DNA from: Granulicella arctica
GTDB lineage: Bacteria; Acidobacteriota; Terriglobia; Terriglobales; Acidobacteriaceae
Length of the DNA stretch: 64,000 nt
Reading direction: 5' to 3'
Assembly: GCF_025685605.1 (NCBI RefSeq)
Contig: NZ_JAGTUT010000001.1
Span: 1,178,001 to 1,242,000, forward strand
The stretch's first letter is position 1. Each line of letters starts with the position of its first letter. The notes below the pieces were generated by a model. The model was not told where the DNA came from, did not search any database, and saw only the letters and a list, made by a program, of their open reading frames with translations. The translations under genes and the position numbers were made by a program. This document shows, piece after piece, positions 9,539-18,587 of the stretch.

Positions 9539-10114
9539 ATGAGTATTGCAACTACACGCGGAGATGGTGGCCAGACCGGCCTTGCTGGAGGCATTCGCAT
9601 TTCGAAGGCAGACCTGCGAGTTGAATCGTACGGCTCGGTGGACGAACTCAACACGGTTTTGGGTTTTGCACGAAGCATCTGCCAAGACAAAAGCATTAAG
9701 GATTGGACGGAAGAGATACAGCGGACCCTCTTTCGGGTTGGCTCAGCTCTTGCGACGCCGCCTGAGAGTGCCAAGAAGCCGCCGGTCATTACAGCCGAGG
9801 ACGTCGAAATGCTGACGAACCTGGTGCATACCATCGAAGCAACTGAAGGCATTCTTTCAGACTGGTCCTTGCCTGGTGCCCACACAGAATCTGCCGCTTA
9901 TGAGGTCGCTCGCACTGTATGTCGTCGTGCCGAGCGGGCTGCAGTTCGCTTCGTAGAACAGGGTGGCATCGTCCAGCCCTTCGTAATTCCCTATCTCAAT
10001 CGACTGTCGGACGCCATCTGGCTGTTCGGCAGACTTATTGAACTTAAAGCAGGCATCGACGCTCGATTGCGTGACGAGAGTAAGACCGGCCCGAAATGGT
10101 CTCGAGCATGGTAG
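9539..10114 (+). CDS. pduO: PduO-type cob(I)alamin adenosyltransferase
   Basis: A 191-residue ATP:cob(I)alamin adenosyltransferase of the PduO class, a trimeric helical-bundle family unrelated to CobA/CobO. The N-terminal ATP-binding segment TTRGDGGQTGLAGG is followed by the RVESYGSVDELN block (ATP contact and trimer interface). The C-terminal helices carry CRRAERAAVRF and LNRLSDAIWLFGR, which match the conserved R...E and LSD...FA/GR positions. It forms the Co-C5' bond of adenosylcobalamin. GAGGAG about 6-7 nt before the ATG is one of the few free-standing ribosome sites within the operon, which may raise its translation. Confidence 0.93.
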   Translation: MSIATTRGDGGQTGLAGGIRISKADLRVESYGSVDELNTVLGFARSICQDKSIKDWTEEIQRTLFRVGSALATPPESAKKPPVITAEDVEMLTNLVHTIEATEGILSDWSLPGAHTESAAYEVARTVCRRAERAAVRFVEQGGIVQPFVIPYLNRLSDAIWLFGRLIELKAGIDARLRDESKTGPKWSRAW

Positions 10115-10121
10115 TTCGACG

Positions 10122-10790
10122 ATGAGTGGACCACAATCATTCAGTGATCACGAACGTGACGCGGTCTATAAAACCATCGCAGCGAGGCGCGACGTGCGAC
10201 AGGGATTTTCGGAGCGCCCACTCCCTGAGAATGTTCTGAACCGTATTCTCGAAGCCGCTCATCAAGCACCGTCTGTTGGATTGATGCAACCTACACGCTT
10301 CATCGTGATCCGCGATCTCTCGACAAGAATGGCCATTCACAATAACTTCAAGGAGGCCAGCGCCATTGCTGCATCGAGCTATGCGGGAGATCGGCGGGAT
10401 CTATATAAAACCCTGAAGCTGGAGGGCATTCTAGAAGCACCACAGAATCTCTGCGTTGTCTGCGATCACAGGAGCGAGCGCGGCCATAAATTGGGACGCC
10501 AAACCATGCAGCAGACTGCCGTCTATTCGACGGTGTGCGCTATTCAGAATTTGTGGTTAGCTGCGAGGGCGGAAGGTGTCGGTGTCGGCTGGGTCAGTAT
10601 TCTTGACCCTGACACTCTTCGGCTTACCCTTGGCATTCCCGATCATCTTCTAACGGTTGCATATCTTTGCATTGGTTATGTGGATAGCTTTGATGATTTT
10701 CCAGAGCTTGAACGTCACGGTTGGGAAAAGCGCTTGCCGCTTGAGGCAGTCATCTCCTACGATTCATACTCTGAAAGCTCTCTTCCATGA
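10122..10790 (+). CDS. bluB: 5,6-dimethylbenzimidazole synthase BluB
   Basis: A 222-residue flavin-destructase of the nitroreductase fold that converts FMNH2 and oxygen to DMB. RRDVRQGF near residue 24, AAHQAPSVGLMQPTRF and the C-terminal GVGVGWVSILDP are BluB-type blocks that differ from ordinary nitroreductases. The ATG at 10122 gives the usual BluB length and lies 7 nt after the previous stop; an in-frame start at 10038 would overlap pduO by 77 nt. DMB made here feeds CobT encoded upstream. An oxygen-requiring BluB implies aerobic lower-ligand synthesis. Confidence 0.92.
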   Translation: MSGPQSFSDHERDAVYKTIAARRDVRQGFSERPLPENVLNRILEAAHQAPSVGLMQPTRFIVIRDLSTRMAIHNNFKEASAIAASSYAGDRRDLYKTLKLEGILEAPQNLCVVCDHRSERGHKLGRQTMQQTAVYSTVCAIQNLWLAARAEGVGVGWVSILDPDTLRLTLGIPDHLLTVAYLCIGYVDSFDDFPELERHGWEKRLPLEAVISYDSYSESSLP

Positions 10791-12385
10791 AGGCGCGTGC
10801 AATCATGGTACTTGGGACCAGCTCTCATGTTGGTAAATCTTTACTCACCGCGGCACTTTGCCGTATCTTTGCGCAGCAAGGATACCGTGTAGCACCATTC
10901 AAATCACAAAATATGTCCCTCAATTCTGCCGCCACCATAGAGGGTCTGGAGATAGGTCGTGCCCAGGCGTTACAAGCGGAGGCTGCGAGTATTCCACCCT
11001 CCGTAGATATGAATCCAATTCTGCTCAAACCATCGGGTGCCATGTCTTCCCAGGTGGTAGTTCGCGGAAAGATCTGGGGTCAGCTTTCTGCCTCTGATTA
11101 TCATCTTCGCCGTGTTGAAGAACTGATGCCGGTCGTCCGCGAAAGCTATGAGAATCTTGCAGCGAAGAATGATGTCATCATCCTTGAAGGAGCCGGTTCA
11201 CCAGCTGAAATCAACCTGAAGGAGCATGACATCGTCAACATGCGCATCGCCGAGATGGCCGATGCTCAATGCCTCTTAGTGGGGGACATCGATCGCGGTG
11301 GTGTCTTTGCTGCACTCTTAGGCACAGTGCAGTTACTCGAAGAAAAAGAGCAAGCCCGCATCGCAGGTTTTATCATCAACAAATTTCGTGGTGATCTAGC
11401 GTTGCTCCGACCGGGAACCCGCATGATTGCGGACCGCCTACAAAAACCGTGTCTAGGTGTAGTTCCTTATATCTCTGATCTTTTGCTCGAAGAAGAAGAT
11501 AGTTTGGGCCTTCCGGCAATAAACTCAGACAGTAAGTCATTCTGGGAGCCCGAAGCTAGCTCAAATCGCCTTCTGCGCATAGCGGTAATCTCCTTCCCAT
11601 CTTTCTCCAACTTCACAGACTTCGATGCGCTTCGTGCAGAGCCATCCGTAGACCTTCATTTTTGTAAGAGGGCAGAACAGATTTCATACGCTGATGTTGT
11701 AATCATTCCAGGCAGCAAGCAGACGGTGGATGACCTCGTATGGTTGCGTGCCAAAGGCTTTGAGCACAAGCTACTTCAACATGCAAAGATGGGGTTGATT
11801 GTCGGTATTTGCGGAGGCATGCAGATGCTTGGGGAGCAGATTCTAGACCCCGAGGCAATGGAGTCTGCCGGAACCACGTATGGTCTCGGACTACTCCCGA
11901 TCCACACCACCATGAAGCCTCAGAAAGTAACAAGCCTGACGACAGGCCGACTTGTTTCCGGCAAACTGTTTGGACATCCTTGCTTGGACATTCGGATTTC
12001 AGGATATGAGATTCACATCGGAGAGACAACTTATCTTGAATCAGCGGACCAATTCGCGAAATTAATCCGTGCAGAAAAATCTAGCCAGATCAGTGACAGC
12101 TTTGGTGATGGATGTGTTGCTCAAGAAGGCCGTGTCATTGGCACCTACTTACATGGACTATTTGATGAAGACGCGTTTCGTCATACCTTCCTCGCGGCAG
12201 CTCGAGCTTTTTACCGGCTTTCTCCGGTTGAAGTCTTTGACAACTGGCAGCAGAAACGGATCAACTCCCTCGATCGCTTAGCAGAAGAAGTTCAACGGTC
12301 TCTTGACATGCAGGAAATCTTCTCTTGGGTTGGTCTCCATTATGAGAAGCCAGTAGCCTCAACTGCGCGGGAGTCGCTCACTTGA
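10787..12385 (+). CDS. cbiP: Cobyric acid synthase (CbiP/CobQ)
   Basis: A 532-residue glutamine-dependent amidotransferase that amidates the b, d, e and g side chains of adenosylcobyrinic acid a,c-diamide. The N-terminal ATPase-like domain has GTSSHVGKS (residues 9-17), FKSQNMSLNS and the GRAQALQAEAA block. Mid-protein is EGAGSPAEINL and GDIDRGGVFAALLGT. The C-terminal glutaminase domain has the nucleophile C342 in VGICGGMQMLG and the catalytic histidine near GTYLHGLFD. An ATGA overlap joins it to bluB; its stop overlaps the TTG start of cbiB (TTGA). Confidence 0.96.
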   Translation: MKARAIMVLGTSSHVGKSLLTAALCRIFAQQGYRVAPFKSQNMSLNSAATIEGLEIGRAQALQAEAASIPPSVDMNPILLKPSGAMSSQVVVRGKIWGQLSASDYHLRRVEELMPVVRESYENLAAKNDVIILEGAGSPAEINLKEHDIVNMRIAEMADAQCLLVGDIDRGGVFAALLGTVQLLEEKEQARIAGFIINKFRGDLALLRPGTRMIADRLQKPCLGVVPYISDLLLEEEDSLGLPAINSDSKSFWEPEASSNRLLRIAVISFPSFSNFTDFDALRAEPSVDLHFCKRAEQISYADVVIIPGSKQTVDDLVWLRAKGFEHKLLQHAKMGLIVGICGGMQMLGEQILDPEAMESAGTTYGLGLLPIHTTMKPQKVTSLTTGRLVSGKLFGHPCLDIRISGYEIHIGETTYLESADQFAKLIRAEKSSQISDSFGDGCVAQEGRVIGTYLHGLFDEDAFRHTFLAAARAFYRLSPVEVFDNWQQKRINSLDRLAEEVQRSLDMQEIFSWVGLHYEKPVASTARESLT

Positions 12386-13359
12386 AACGACATCTGCTCC
12401 TACCCGCCGTGTATCTCATAGACGTCTTGGCCGGGGACCCCGAATCACTTCCCCACCCAGTCCGTTTGATAGGAAAAGCTGTCACAAACGGAGAGTCTCT
12501 TCTTCGCTCCCCAGGTCAAAGCGACGGGTTGGAATTTGTTAGTGGTATGGTGCTGACAATTGCACTAGTTAGCTCTGCATATTGCGTCACCGACGGACTT
12601 ATAGAGTTCATATACCGCAGGTCGAAGACCTCTGGGATAATTGCGGAACTATGTCTAGGCTGGACTTGCCTTGCGGCACGGAGTCTCGATCAAGAGGCAG
12701 GTAGAGTGCTTGGATCGCTCACCGATGATGATCTTAAGTCGGCGCGTCTTAACCTTGCGAGAATTGTTGGCCGCGACACTGGCGACCTGAACGAGCGAGA
12801 GATCAGCCGCGCGGTCATCGAGACACTTGCTGAGAGTGCCTCTGACGGAGTCATCGCACCGATCTTTTACATGAGCCTCGGTGGCGTGCCGCTTGCCATG
12901 GCCTACAAGGCAATTAATACACTCGATTCAATGATCGGTCATGCAGACGAACGCTATGTATACTTCGGAAAGTTCGCGGCTCGTCTGGACGACGTTGCGA
13001 ATTTCGTACCCTCGCGGCTCACAGCTTTAGGAATCATCGCTGCCTCTACTATGAGTGCGTCAGCCGATGCAAACGCAGCCTTACGAACATGGAGACGCGA
13101 CGGGTCGAGGCATAAGAGCCCGAATGCAGGCCAACCAGAAAGCGCTATGTCGGGTGCACTTCAGGTTCAACTGGGCGGCAACAATACCTATACAGGCGAA
13201 CTCATTCCAGCACCAATCATAGGGTTCGAATTTTCAGGTGCGACTCCCGCAAAGGCGATGCAGGCCCGCCATCTGGTTTCTCTTGTCTGTGCTCTTGGAA
13301 TAGCTGCGGGCGCGCTCGTTGCGTTAATCCAAGGTAAGCCACGAGTATCAACACTATGA
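12382..13359 (+). CDS. cbiB: Adenosylcobinamide-phosphate synthase CbiB
   Basis: A 325-residue integral membrane protein that attaches the aminopropanol (or its phosphate) to adenosylcobyric acid. DVLAGDPESLPHPVRLIG near the N-terminus is the family signature. The central ESASDGVIAPIFY, the MIGHADERYVYFGKFAAR stretch with DDVANFVPSRLTA after it, and ESAMSGALQVQLGG are likewise diagnostic. Hydrophobic segments surround these loops. The TTG start lies within the cbiP stop. The downstream ATGA overlap with the threonine-phosphate decarboxylase gene pairs the enzyme with the supplier of its substrate. Confidence 0.95.
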   Translation: MKRHLLLPAVYLIDVLAGDPESLPHPVRLIGKAVTNGESLLRSPGQSDGLEFVSGMVLTIALVSSAYCVTDGLIEFIYRRSKTSGIIAELCLGWTCLAARSLDQEAGRVLGSLTDDDLKSARLNLARIVGRDTGDLNEREISRAVIETLAESASDGVIAPIFYMSLGGVPLAMAYKAINTLDSMIGHADERYVYFGKFAARLDDVANFVPSRLTALGIIAASTMSASADANAALRTWRRDGSRHKSPNAGQPESAMSGALQVQLGGNNTYTGELIPAPIIGFEFSGATPAKAMQARHLVSLVCALGIAAGALVALIQGKPRVSTL

Positions 13360-14441
13360 CTCCGCTCCCTTCCCACGGTGGCCAGCTTCGCGGGCTAAGC
13401 GCACAATTCGGAGTTGCTGCTACAGAATTGCTTGACTTCAGCGCGAACATAAACCCGGACGGTCCACCACTGTCGGTTCTGTCATCCCTGCGCGTGGCCC
13501 TTGAGGATGTTTCGGTTCTTACCAACTACCCTGATCTGGATCACACAGACCTAAAACTTTCCATCGCAAAGAACATAGCCGTTCAACCTGGACAAATCTC
13601 CATAGCTAACGGCTTCGTCCCGTTACTCGACGCGGCCCTCAAAGCGCTCTTAATCCGCCATTGTCTCCTGCCAGTCCCCGCCTTCAACGAATACCGGATA
13701 GCCTTGGAACGAGCACAGATGCGTGTGACACCCTGTCACCTGTCGTCACAGCATGGATTTATATATGAGATTGAAAAGCTGACTACAGGCGATCATGATG
13801 CGATACTGTTGGCCAATCCCCAAAACCCTTCAGGGGTCTTGTGCAATCTTGTTTCGATCGTTGCTCTCGTAGCACAAGCCGAGCAACGAGGCATGTATGT
13901 TTTGCTCGATGAAGCCTTTATCGATTACGAGCCTGCCCAATCTGCAGCTGCCTACATCGATCGCTTTCCCAACCTGATCATCTTTCGCTCAGTTACTAAA
14001 TTTCACGCGATACCAGGGTTGCGAGTGGCTTATGCTATCGCTTCTTCAGAGAAGTCCGCGGCACTTCAGGCGAACCTACCGCCGTGGCCAATCACTAATC
14101 TCGCTGCTGTGGCTGTTATTGCAGCTCTTGCGGATGAGACCTATCCAGCCCATACAAGGCGTCTCAACGAGCAACGAAGGCAAGTCCTCGAGATTTCTCT
14201 AAATGAGCTTGGAGTCATTACTTATCCATCATCCGCTAATTTTCTGCTACTCCGCCTTCCACAAGAAATCAACGAGCTGACATTTTGGCAGCGAATGTTG
14301 ATCGAGCACCATATCGTGCTCCGATCATGCCGCGACTATGAGGCTTTATCGCCTGGTCATCTAAGAGTGGCCGTTCGGACGTCAGAACAAAATAGTCTGT
14401 TAGTAGGAGCTATCGCCACACTACTTAGTAGCATGGGCTAG
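13356..14441 (+). CDS. cobD: L-threonine-O-3-phosphate decarboxylase (CobD; CobC in Pseudomonas naming)
   Basis: A 361-residue fold-type I PLP enzyme of the histidinol-phosphate aminotransferase group. It decarboxylates threonine phosphate to (R)-1-amino-2-propanol phosphate for CbiB. Motifs are SHGGQLRGL near the N-terminus, LDFSANINPDGPP, LANPQNPSG, LLDEAFIDY and the PLP lysine K215 in SVTKFHAIPGLRVAY. HGG near the start and the FSANINP block separate it from HisC. It closes the 11-gene operon; the next gene runs in the opposite direction 54 nt later and no clear hairpin terminator is visible in between. Confidence 0.92.
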   Translation: MTPLPSHGGQLRGLSAQFGVAATELLDFSANINPDGPPLSVLSSLRVALEDVSVLTNYPDLDHTDLKLSIAKNIAVQPGQISIANGFVPLLDAALKALLIRHCLLPVPAFNEYRIALERAQMRVTPCHLSSQHGFIYEIEKLTTGDHDAILLANPQNPSGVLCNLVSIVALVAQAEQRGMYVLLDEAFIDYEPAQSAAAYIDRFPNLIIFRSVTKFHAIPGLRVAYAIASSEKSAALQANLPPWPITNLAAVAVIAALADETYPAHTRRLNEQRRQVLEISLNELGVITYPSSANFLLLRLPQEINELTFWQRMLIEHHIVLRSCRDYEALSPGHLRVAVRTSEQNSLLVGAIATLLSSMG

Positions 14442-14495
14442 AACGATAGTGAGGAACTTATAGCGGGCCGTTGGCGATGCAGTCTGCCATCAACC

Positions 14496-17400
14496 TTATC
14501 TACTTAGCCGCAGAGCGAACTGAACGACCCGCTGTTCTGTCGATGTGGCAGTGATGCTGCCGAAGGCTGCTGAGCCAAAACCCCCGTTGGGCTGAGCGAA
14601 AGCAGGAGTGTTCGTAACATTGAAGACCTCCGCGCGGAACTCTGCATCCGTTTTTTCTGTAAATCGAGTGTGCTTGACGAGGGCCACGTCAAGATCCCGA
14701 AACGCAGGGCCGCGTACTGGATTTCTAGATGCGTTGCCCAGGATGAATTGCGGAGCGGTCGCAAAAGCAGCCGTATTGAAATAGTGTGCTGGCGTACGCA
14801 GCTCTGGAGCCAGGCTTGGATTGGCACCGAGCATTGGCCGTTGCAACGCAAAGCCCGCGAACGCGTTATTGTTCGTAGCCTGCGTTACAGTGACGGGCAT
14901 GCCTGATTGAATCGAAGCTATCGTATTGAGAGCCCACCCGCCAATCACCAGGTTGCTAACTCCGCCTGATGCCAATCGATGACCTCGCCCCGCAGGAAGG
15001 TCGTAGGTCGCGGCTATTGAAGTGACATTCGGCATATCTCCGCTTGAAGAGTCGCGTTCCAGGTAAGGACGGAAGGTGTCAGCGGCGATGAGGCTACTCG
15101 AGTTCGGCGAGGATAATACCGTGGATGAAAAGACCGAAGAGGCGTCATCGATCAACTTCGAATGCGTATAGGCGAACAGGAAGAAGAGTCCATGCGAGAT
15201 ACGCTCTTCTATCTTGGCTTCGAAAGCGTTGTAGTTTGCGGTCCCACTGTTGTTTCGATAGGTGGCTACATTCTGAAAGCGCGGATACGGCTTTAGAAGT
15301 TGTGCCGCTGCAACTGTCTTACCTCCGATGGTGCTGGAGATGGGAATCTGTCCAAAGTAAGGGTTTGTAACCTGTGCCGTAAGTGACGCTGGATTCGTAA
15401 GGCCTTGTGCAAGCTGCGATGCGGTCAACTGGTTGAGATTCGAATCAGGTATGCCAACATGAACAATGTGAGAGCCGACATAAGCGAGGTCGACAGATAG
15501 ACTGTTGGTCACCTGGTGTTCAAATGCCAGGTTCCATTGTTCAACATACCCGGAGCCTGCGGTGCGGTTCGCCGTGTAGACGCTTTGTCCCAGGCCTGCA
15601 TTTGCAGTGAGCGCAATTGGCGCCACAGTAGGACCATTCGCAAGTTTGAAAGCCGAGTTGATGCTGTCCTGAGTTCTCTGTTGCACGTTCTGAATGAAGG
15701 GGAACTGCGGCAACGTAAATGGTGTCGTGATGCCTGATTGATCGATGAAGACGATGCCGAATCCCGAACGAACCACGGTCCTCGGACTGATCAAATAAGT
15801 GAAACCCGTTCGCGGTGCAACATTCGTATAGTGAAGTTCACGGGCGCTCTTGGAATTCCCATTCACTCCGGCGTAGTCAAGTTGTTGCGTACCTAAGTTG
15901 AAGACAGCACCTTGATTGTTCTTTTCTGTAGACGGAGAATGCAACGTCCAGCGAGCACCGAGATTGAGCGTGAGGCGATCAGACACCCGCCAATCATCCT
16001 GGAGAAAATACTCTTGAATATGATCGCGCGGGCGGATAGTGCTCTGCTGCAGATCGATTGAGAAAGTATCCACCTGGCCAAGTAGAAAGCTCGCTACCGA
16101 GTTACCAGTGTTCGTTACACCCTGCTGGTTTGTTCCAGTCGTCGTGAAGGCGAAAGAACCCGTGGGGTTCGGTGGAGAGATCGCATTCAATTGATAAAAG
16201 CGAAGGTCTGCCCCCATCTTGAGAGCGTGTCGGCCTCGCGTGTAGACGAGCATCTCTTCTGCCTGCCAGACCGCGGTCTGGTATTGCGAGAAGGTGCTCG
16301 CTGAAGGACCAAGCTGCTGGAAGCCCGTGAACGTAAATAGCGGAAGAGCGTCGTTGAATGCCGCGTTCGTCGGGATGCCGGGAATCCCCAGTGCTGCGGA
16401 CGCTGTGCTGCCGAGAGAAGGACCCGCGATCGTATTTCCACGTCGGGTATATCCCAGATGGAAGTCGTTGAGCAGATGTTGAGAGAAGGTATGGGTCTCA
16501 TCAAACACCGCCTGCTGACCAAGGACGTGAGAAAGCCCTACGACACCGCCCGTACCGATGACTGACCCGGTAACCGCACCGCTCCCGTCTGGCAGAGGGG
16601 TAACAGGAAGCTCAACATCACTAAAGTAGGAGTAGCGACCGAACGCTCGATCCTTACCCCGCAGTGCTCCATCCACTCGAAAATCAAACTGATTCTGGTG
16701 GTCGGCATCGTTGGCCGTTCGTGTGTAGTTATTGGCTGCAGCAGAGGTCGTAGGCGTTGGGAAACGGGCGAGCAGAGCTTTCGCTGCAGAGTCGATCGGC
16801 GTGTTGATCACGTCGTTTGTGAACTCCTTACGAACAAACTTCCCACCAGTTGTCGTTGTCGTAGCAGGATCGTAGATGTGGGACACGCTTGTGAAGATTC
16901 CCTGGCGTTCCGCGAGGGTCGGTATGGTCGAGATGACTGTTCGGCCGATAAGGGCTTTAATCCCCTGGTAATCGCCGAAGAAGAAAAGGTGGTCGTGGAG
17001 AACGGGACCGCCGAGCGTCGCTCCATAGAGATTGCGACGATACTCCGGCTTTGCTCCGGTGCTGGAGAAGTAGTTGCGCGCATTCAGGTCTTCGTTGCGA
17101 AAGAACTCGAAGAGGCTGCCATGCAGTGCATTGGAACCGGAACGAGTGGCCACATTGACCACACCTCCGTTGAAGCGTCCAAACTCTGCCGGCACGTTAT
17201 CTGCCTCGACGGTGAACTCCTGAATGTCATCGATGATCGGGAAAAAAGCGACTTGACCCGGTTCGGGCTGTAGAGCGGAGATGCCGTCGTAGAGATACTC
17301 GTTGGTGCGGGGACGCCCACCATTGATACGAGGAAGAAGCGTTCCTGGAGGAAGCGACACGCCCGGAGCAAGCGTTGCTAGATTGATAAAATTACGGCTA

Positions 17401-17840
17401 TTCAGCGGAATCGCCACGACCGTAGTACCGGCGATATGCGTCTCGATGTCGCTTTCAGCCGCCTGGAATACAGGCGCGTCGCTGCTTATCGATACCGTCT
17501 GCTGATCTGAGCCTACGGTCAGAACGAGGTTCACACTCACCGTCTGTCCAACGGTCGCTGTTACGCCGGTTCGGTTCAGACGTTCGAAGCCGGAAGCCAT
17601 CACATCGATCCGGTACCCTCCCGGATTGAGATGGCTGAAGAGGTAGGTGCCCGAGGCGGACGTAGTCGTCTGCTGACGCATGTTGGTGGACACCTCGGTC
17701 AACGCAACCACTGCGCGTGGGACAGCCGCACCCGAAGCATCCACAACATTACCCTCGAGATTAGAGGCGATCTGTGTAAAAGCGACAGGGGTAGCCAGAA
17801 CAGCAAAGAACAGAATGGACAGAAAGTGCTTCATTTTCAT
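14496..17840 (-). CDS. Oar-like TonB-dependent outer-membrane receptor with carboxypeptidase-regulatory domain
   Basis: A 1114-residue outer-membrane protein. Residues 1-22 form a signal peptide ending near AFTQ. Residues about 26-105 are a carboxypeptidase-regulatory-like beta-sandwich (GNVVDASGAAVPRAVVAL). A plug domain follows (IPLNSRNFINLATLAPGV, then RINGGRPRTNEYLYDG and a VEADNVPAEFGRFNGG block), then a very long beta-barrel ending in the aromatic/hydrophobic FALRLSR. This Oar/OmpA-like architecture is expanded in Acidobacteriota, where substrates are mostly unproven. AGGAG stands 8 nt before the ATG. The nearest upstream gene in the same direction is an HTH-TOBE regulator, which may control it. 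No dedicated glycanase is adjacent, so the transported ligand is unknown. Confidence 0.9.
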   Translation of the reverse strand: MKMKHFLSILFFAVLATPVAFTQIASNLEGNVVDASGAAVPRAVVALTEVSTNMRQQTTTSASGTYLFSHLNPGGYRIDVMASGFERLNRTGVTATVGQTVSVNLVLTVGSDQQTVSISSDAPVFQAAESDIETHIAGTTVVAIPLNSRNFINLATLAPGVSLPPGTLLPRINGGRPRTNEYLYDGISALQPEPGQVAFFPIIDDIQEFTVEADNVPAEFGRFNGGVVNVATRSGSNALHGSLFEFFRNEDLNARNYFSSTGAKPEYRRNLYGATLGGPVLHDHLFFFGDYQGIKALIGRTVISTIPTLAERQGIFTSVSHIYDPATTTTTGGKFVRKEFTNDVINTPIDSAAKALLARFPTPTTSAAANNYTRTANDADHQNQFDFRVDGALRGKDRAFGRYSYFSDVELPVTPLPDGSGAVTGSVIGTGGVVGLSHVLGQQAVFDETHTFSQHLLNDFHLGYTRRGNTIAGPSLGSTASAALGIPGIPTNAAFNDALPLFTFTGFQQLGPSASTFSQYQTAVWQAEEMLVYTRGRHALKMGADLRFYQLNAISPPNPTGSFAFTTTGTNQQGVTNTGNSVASFLLGQVDTFSIDLQQSTIRPRDHIQEYFLQDDWRVSDRLTLNLGARWTLHSPSTEKNNQGAVFNLGTQQLDYAGVNGNSKSARELHYTNVAPRTGFTYLISPRTVVRSGFGIVFIDQSGITTPFTLPQFPFIQNVQQRTQDSINSAFKLANGPTVAPIALTANAGLGQSVYTANRTAGSGYVEQWNLAFEHQVTNSLSVDLAYVGSHIVHVGIPDSNLNQLTASQLAQGLTNPASLTAQVTNPYFGQIPISSTIGGKTVAAAQLLKPYPRFQNVATYRNNSGTANYNAFEAKIEERISHGLFFLFAYTHSKLIDDASSVFSSTVLSSPNSSSLIAADTFRPYLERDSSSGDMPNVTSIAATYDLPAGRGHRLASGGVSNLVIGGWALNTIASIQSGMPVTVTQATNNNAFAGFALQRPMLGANPSLAPELRTPAHYFNTAAFATAPQFILGNASRNPVRGPAFRDLDVALVKHTRFTEKTDAEFRAEVFNVTNTPAFAQPNGGFGSAAFGSITATSTEQRVVQFALRLSR

Positions 17841-18019
17841 GCAGGAAACTCCTCAGGACGCAACAGTTCTTCGCATCGGGTTAGAACCAATGAACTCGCG
17901 AACAGATTGATGGAGTTAGAACGGATCGTACTTCGACGAACACGCATCGCGTCGCATCATGAATCTATACGACTCGAAACGTGCGGTCAATCTATTAGAG
18001 ATGCAGGCGCGAGGGCTCG

Positions 18020-18457
18020 TTACACATCGTCGAAGCGTTCGATCATCACGTCGGTCGACTTGATGAGGGCGGCTGCCGTATCGCCCTTCTTCAGTTGAAG
18101 CTCCCGCACAGCGTCCGCCGTAATGATGGCGGTGACATGCGTATCACCTACCGCCAGAACTACCTCCGCAAGAAGTCCCTCGACCCGAATGCTGACCACC
18201 TTGCCTCGCAGCTGGTTTCTCCCGCTGATGCGTCGGTAGCGTTCCCGCGAAAGTTCCGCCGGCCTCTCTCTATCTTGATCAAGGAAAGGCCGTAGTGCCT
18301 CTTCCGCAATACGATGATGTCCCCCCGGCGTGGTCACCGTCGTCAGTTTGCCGTTCAATATCCACTGCTTGATCGTCGGATAACTTATGCCGAGCATGCG
18401 AGCTGCTTCACGAGGTGTAAGCATTGTGTCTGTATTTCGCAGTGTCATTCGAAGCAA
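18020..18457 (-). CDS. HTH DNA-binding protein with a single TOBE/Mop domain
   Basis: A 145-residue protein with an excisionase/MerR-type helix-turn-helix (LTPREAARMLGISYPTIKQW, then PGGHHRIAEEALRPFL) joined to a C-terminal Mop/TOBE domain (SGRNQLRGKVVSIRVEG, then VTAIITADAVRELQLKKGD and AAALIKSTDVMI). Mop domains of this type bind molybdate or tungstate in ModE and Mop proteins, so a metal-oxyanion-responsive regulator is likely. The start shown is a TTG with GAGGAAAG about 3-4 nt before it; an ATG at 18448 is an alternative. It precedes the receptor gene on the same strand and is divergent from a LacI gene. The oxyanion assignment is family knowledge, not proven here. Confidence 0.85.
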   Translation of the reverse strand: MLRMTLRNTDTMLTPREAARMLGISYPTIKQWILNGKLTTVTTPGGHHRIAEEALRPFLDQDRERPAELSRERYRRISGRNQLRGKVVSIRVEGLLAEVVLAVGDTHVTAIITADAVRELQLKKGDTAAALIKSTDVMIERFDDV

Positions 18458-18587
18458 CCACTTTCCTCATCACAAGCTCTCGGCAGTGTACATCCGAGTG
18501 GCGTCAAGCTTAGGCTTTCCAACCTGAGTGTGAAAAGAGCCCTGGCTCCGCAAGATCAGAATCCCAAGTATTGCGTTATTTAGTAGA

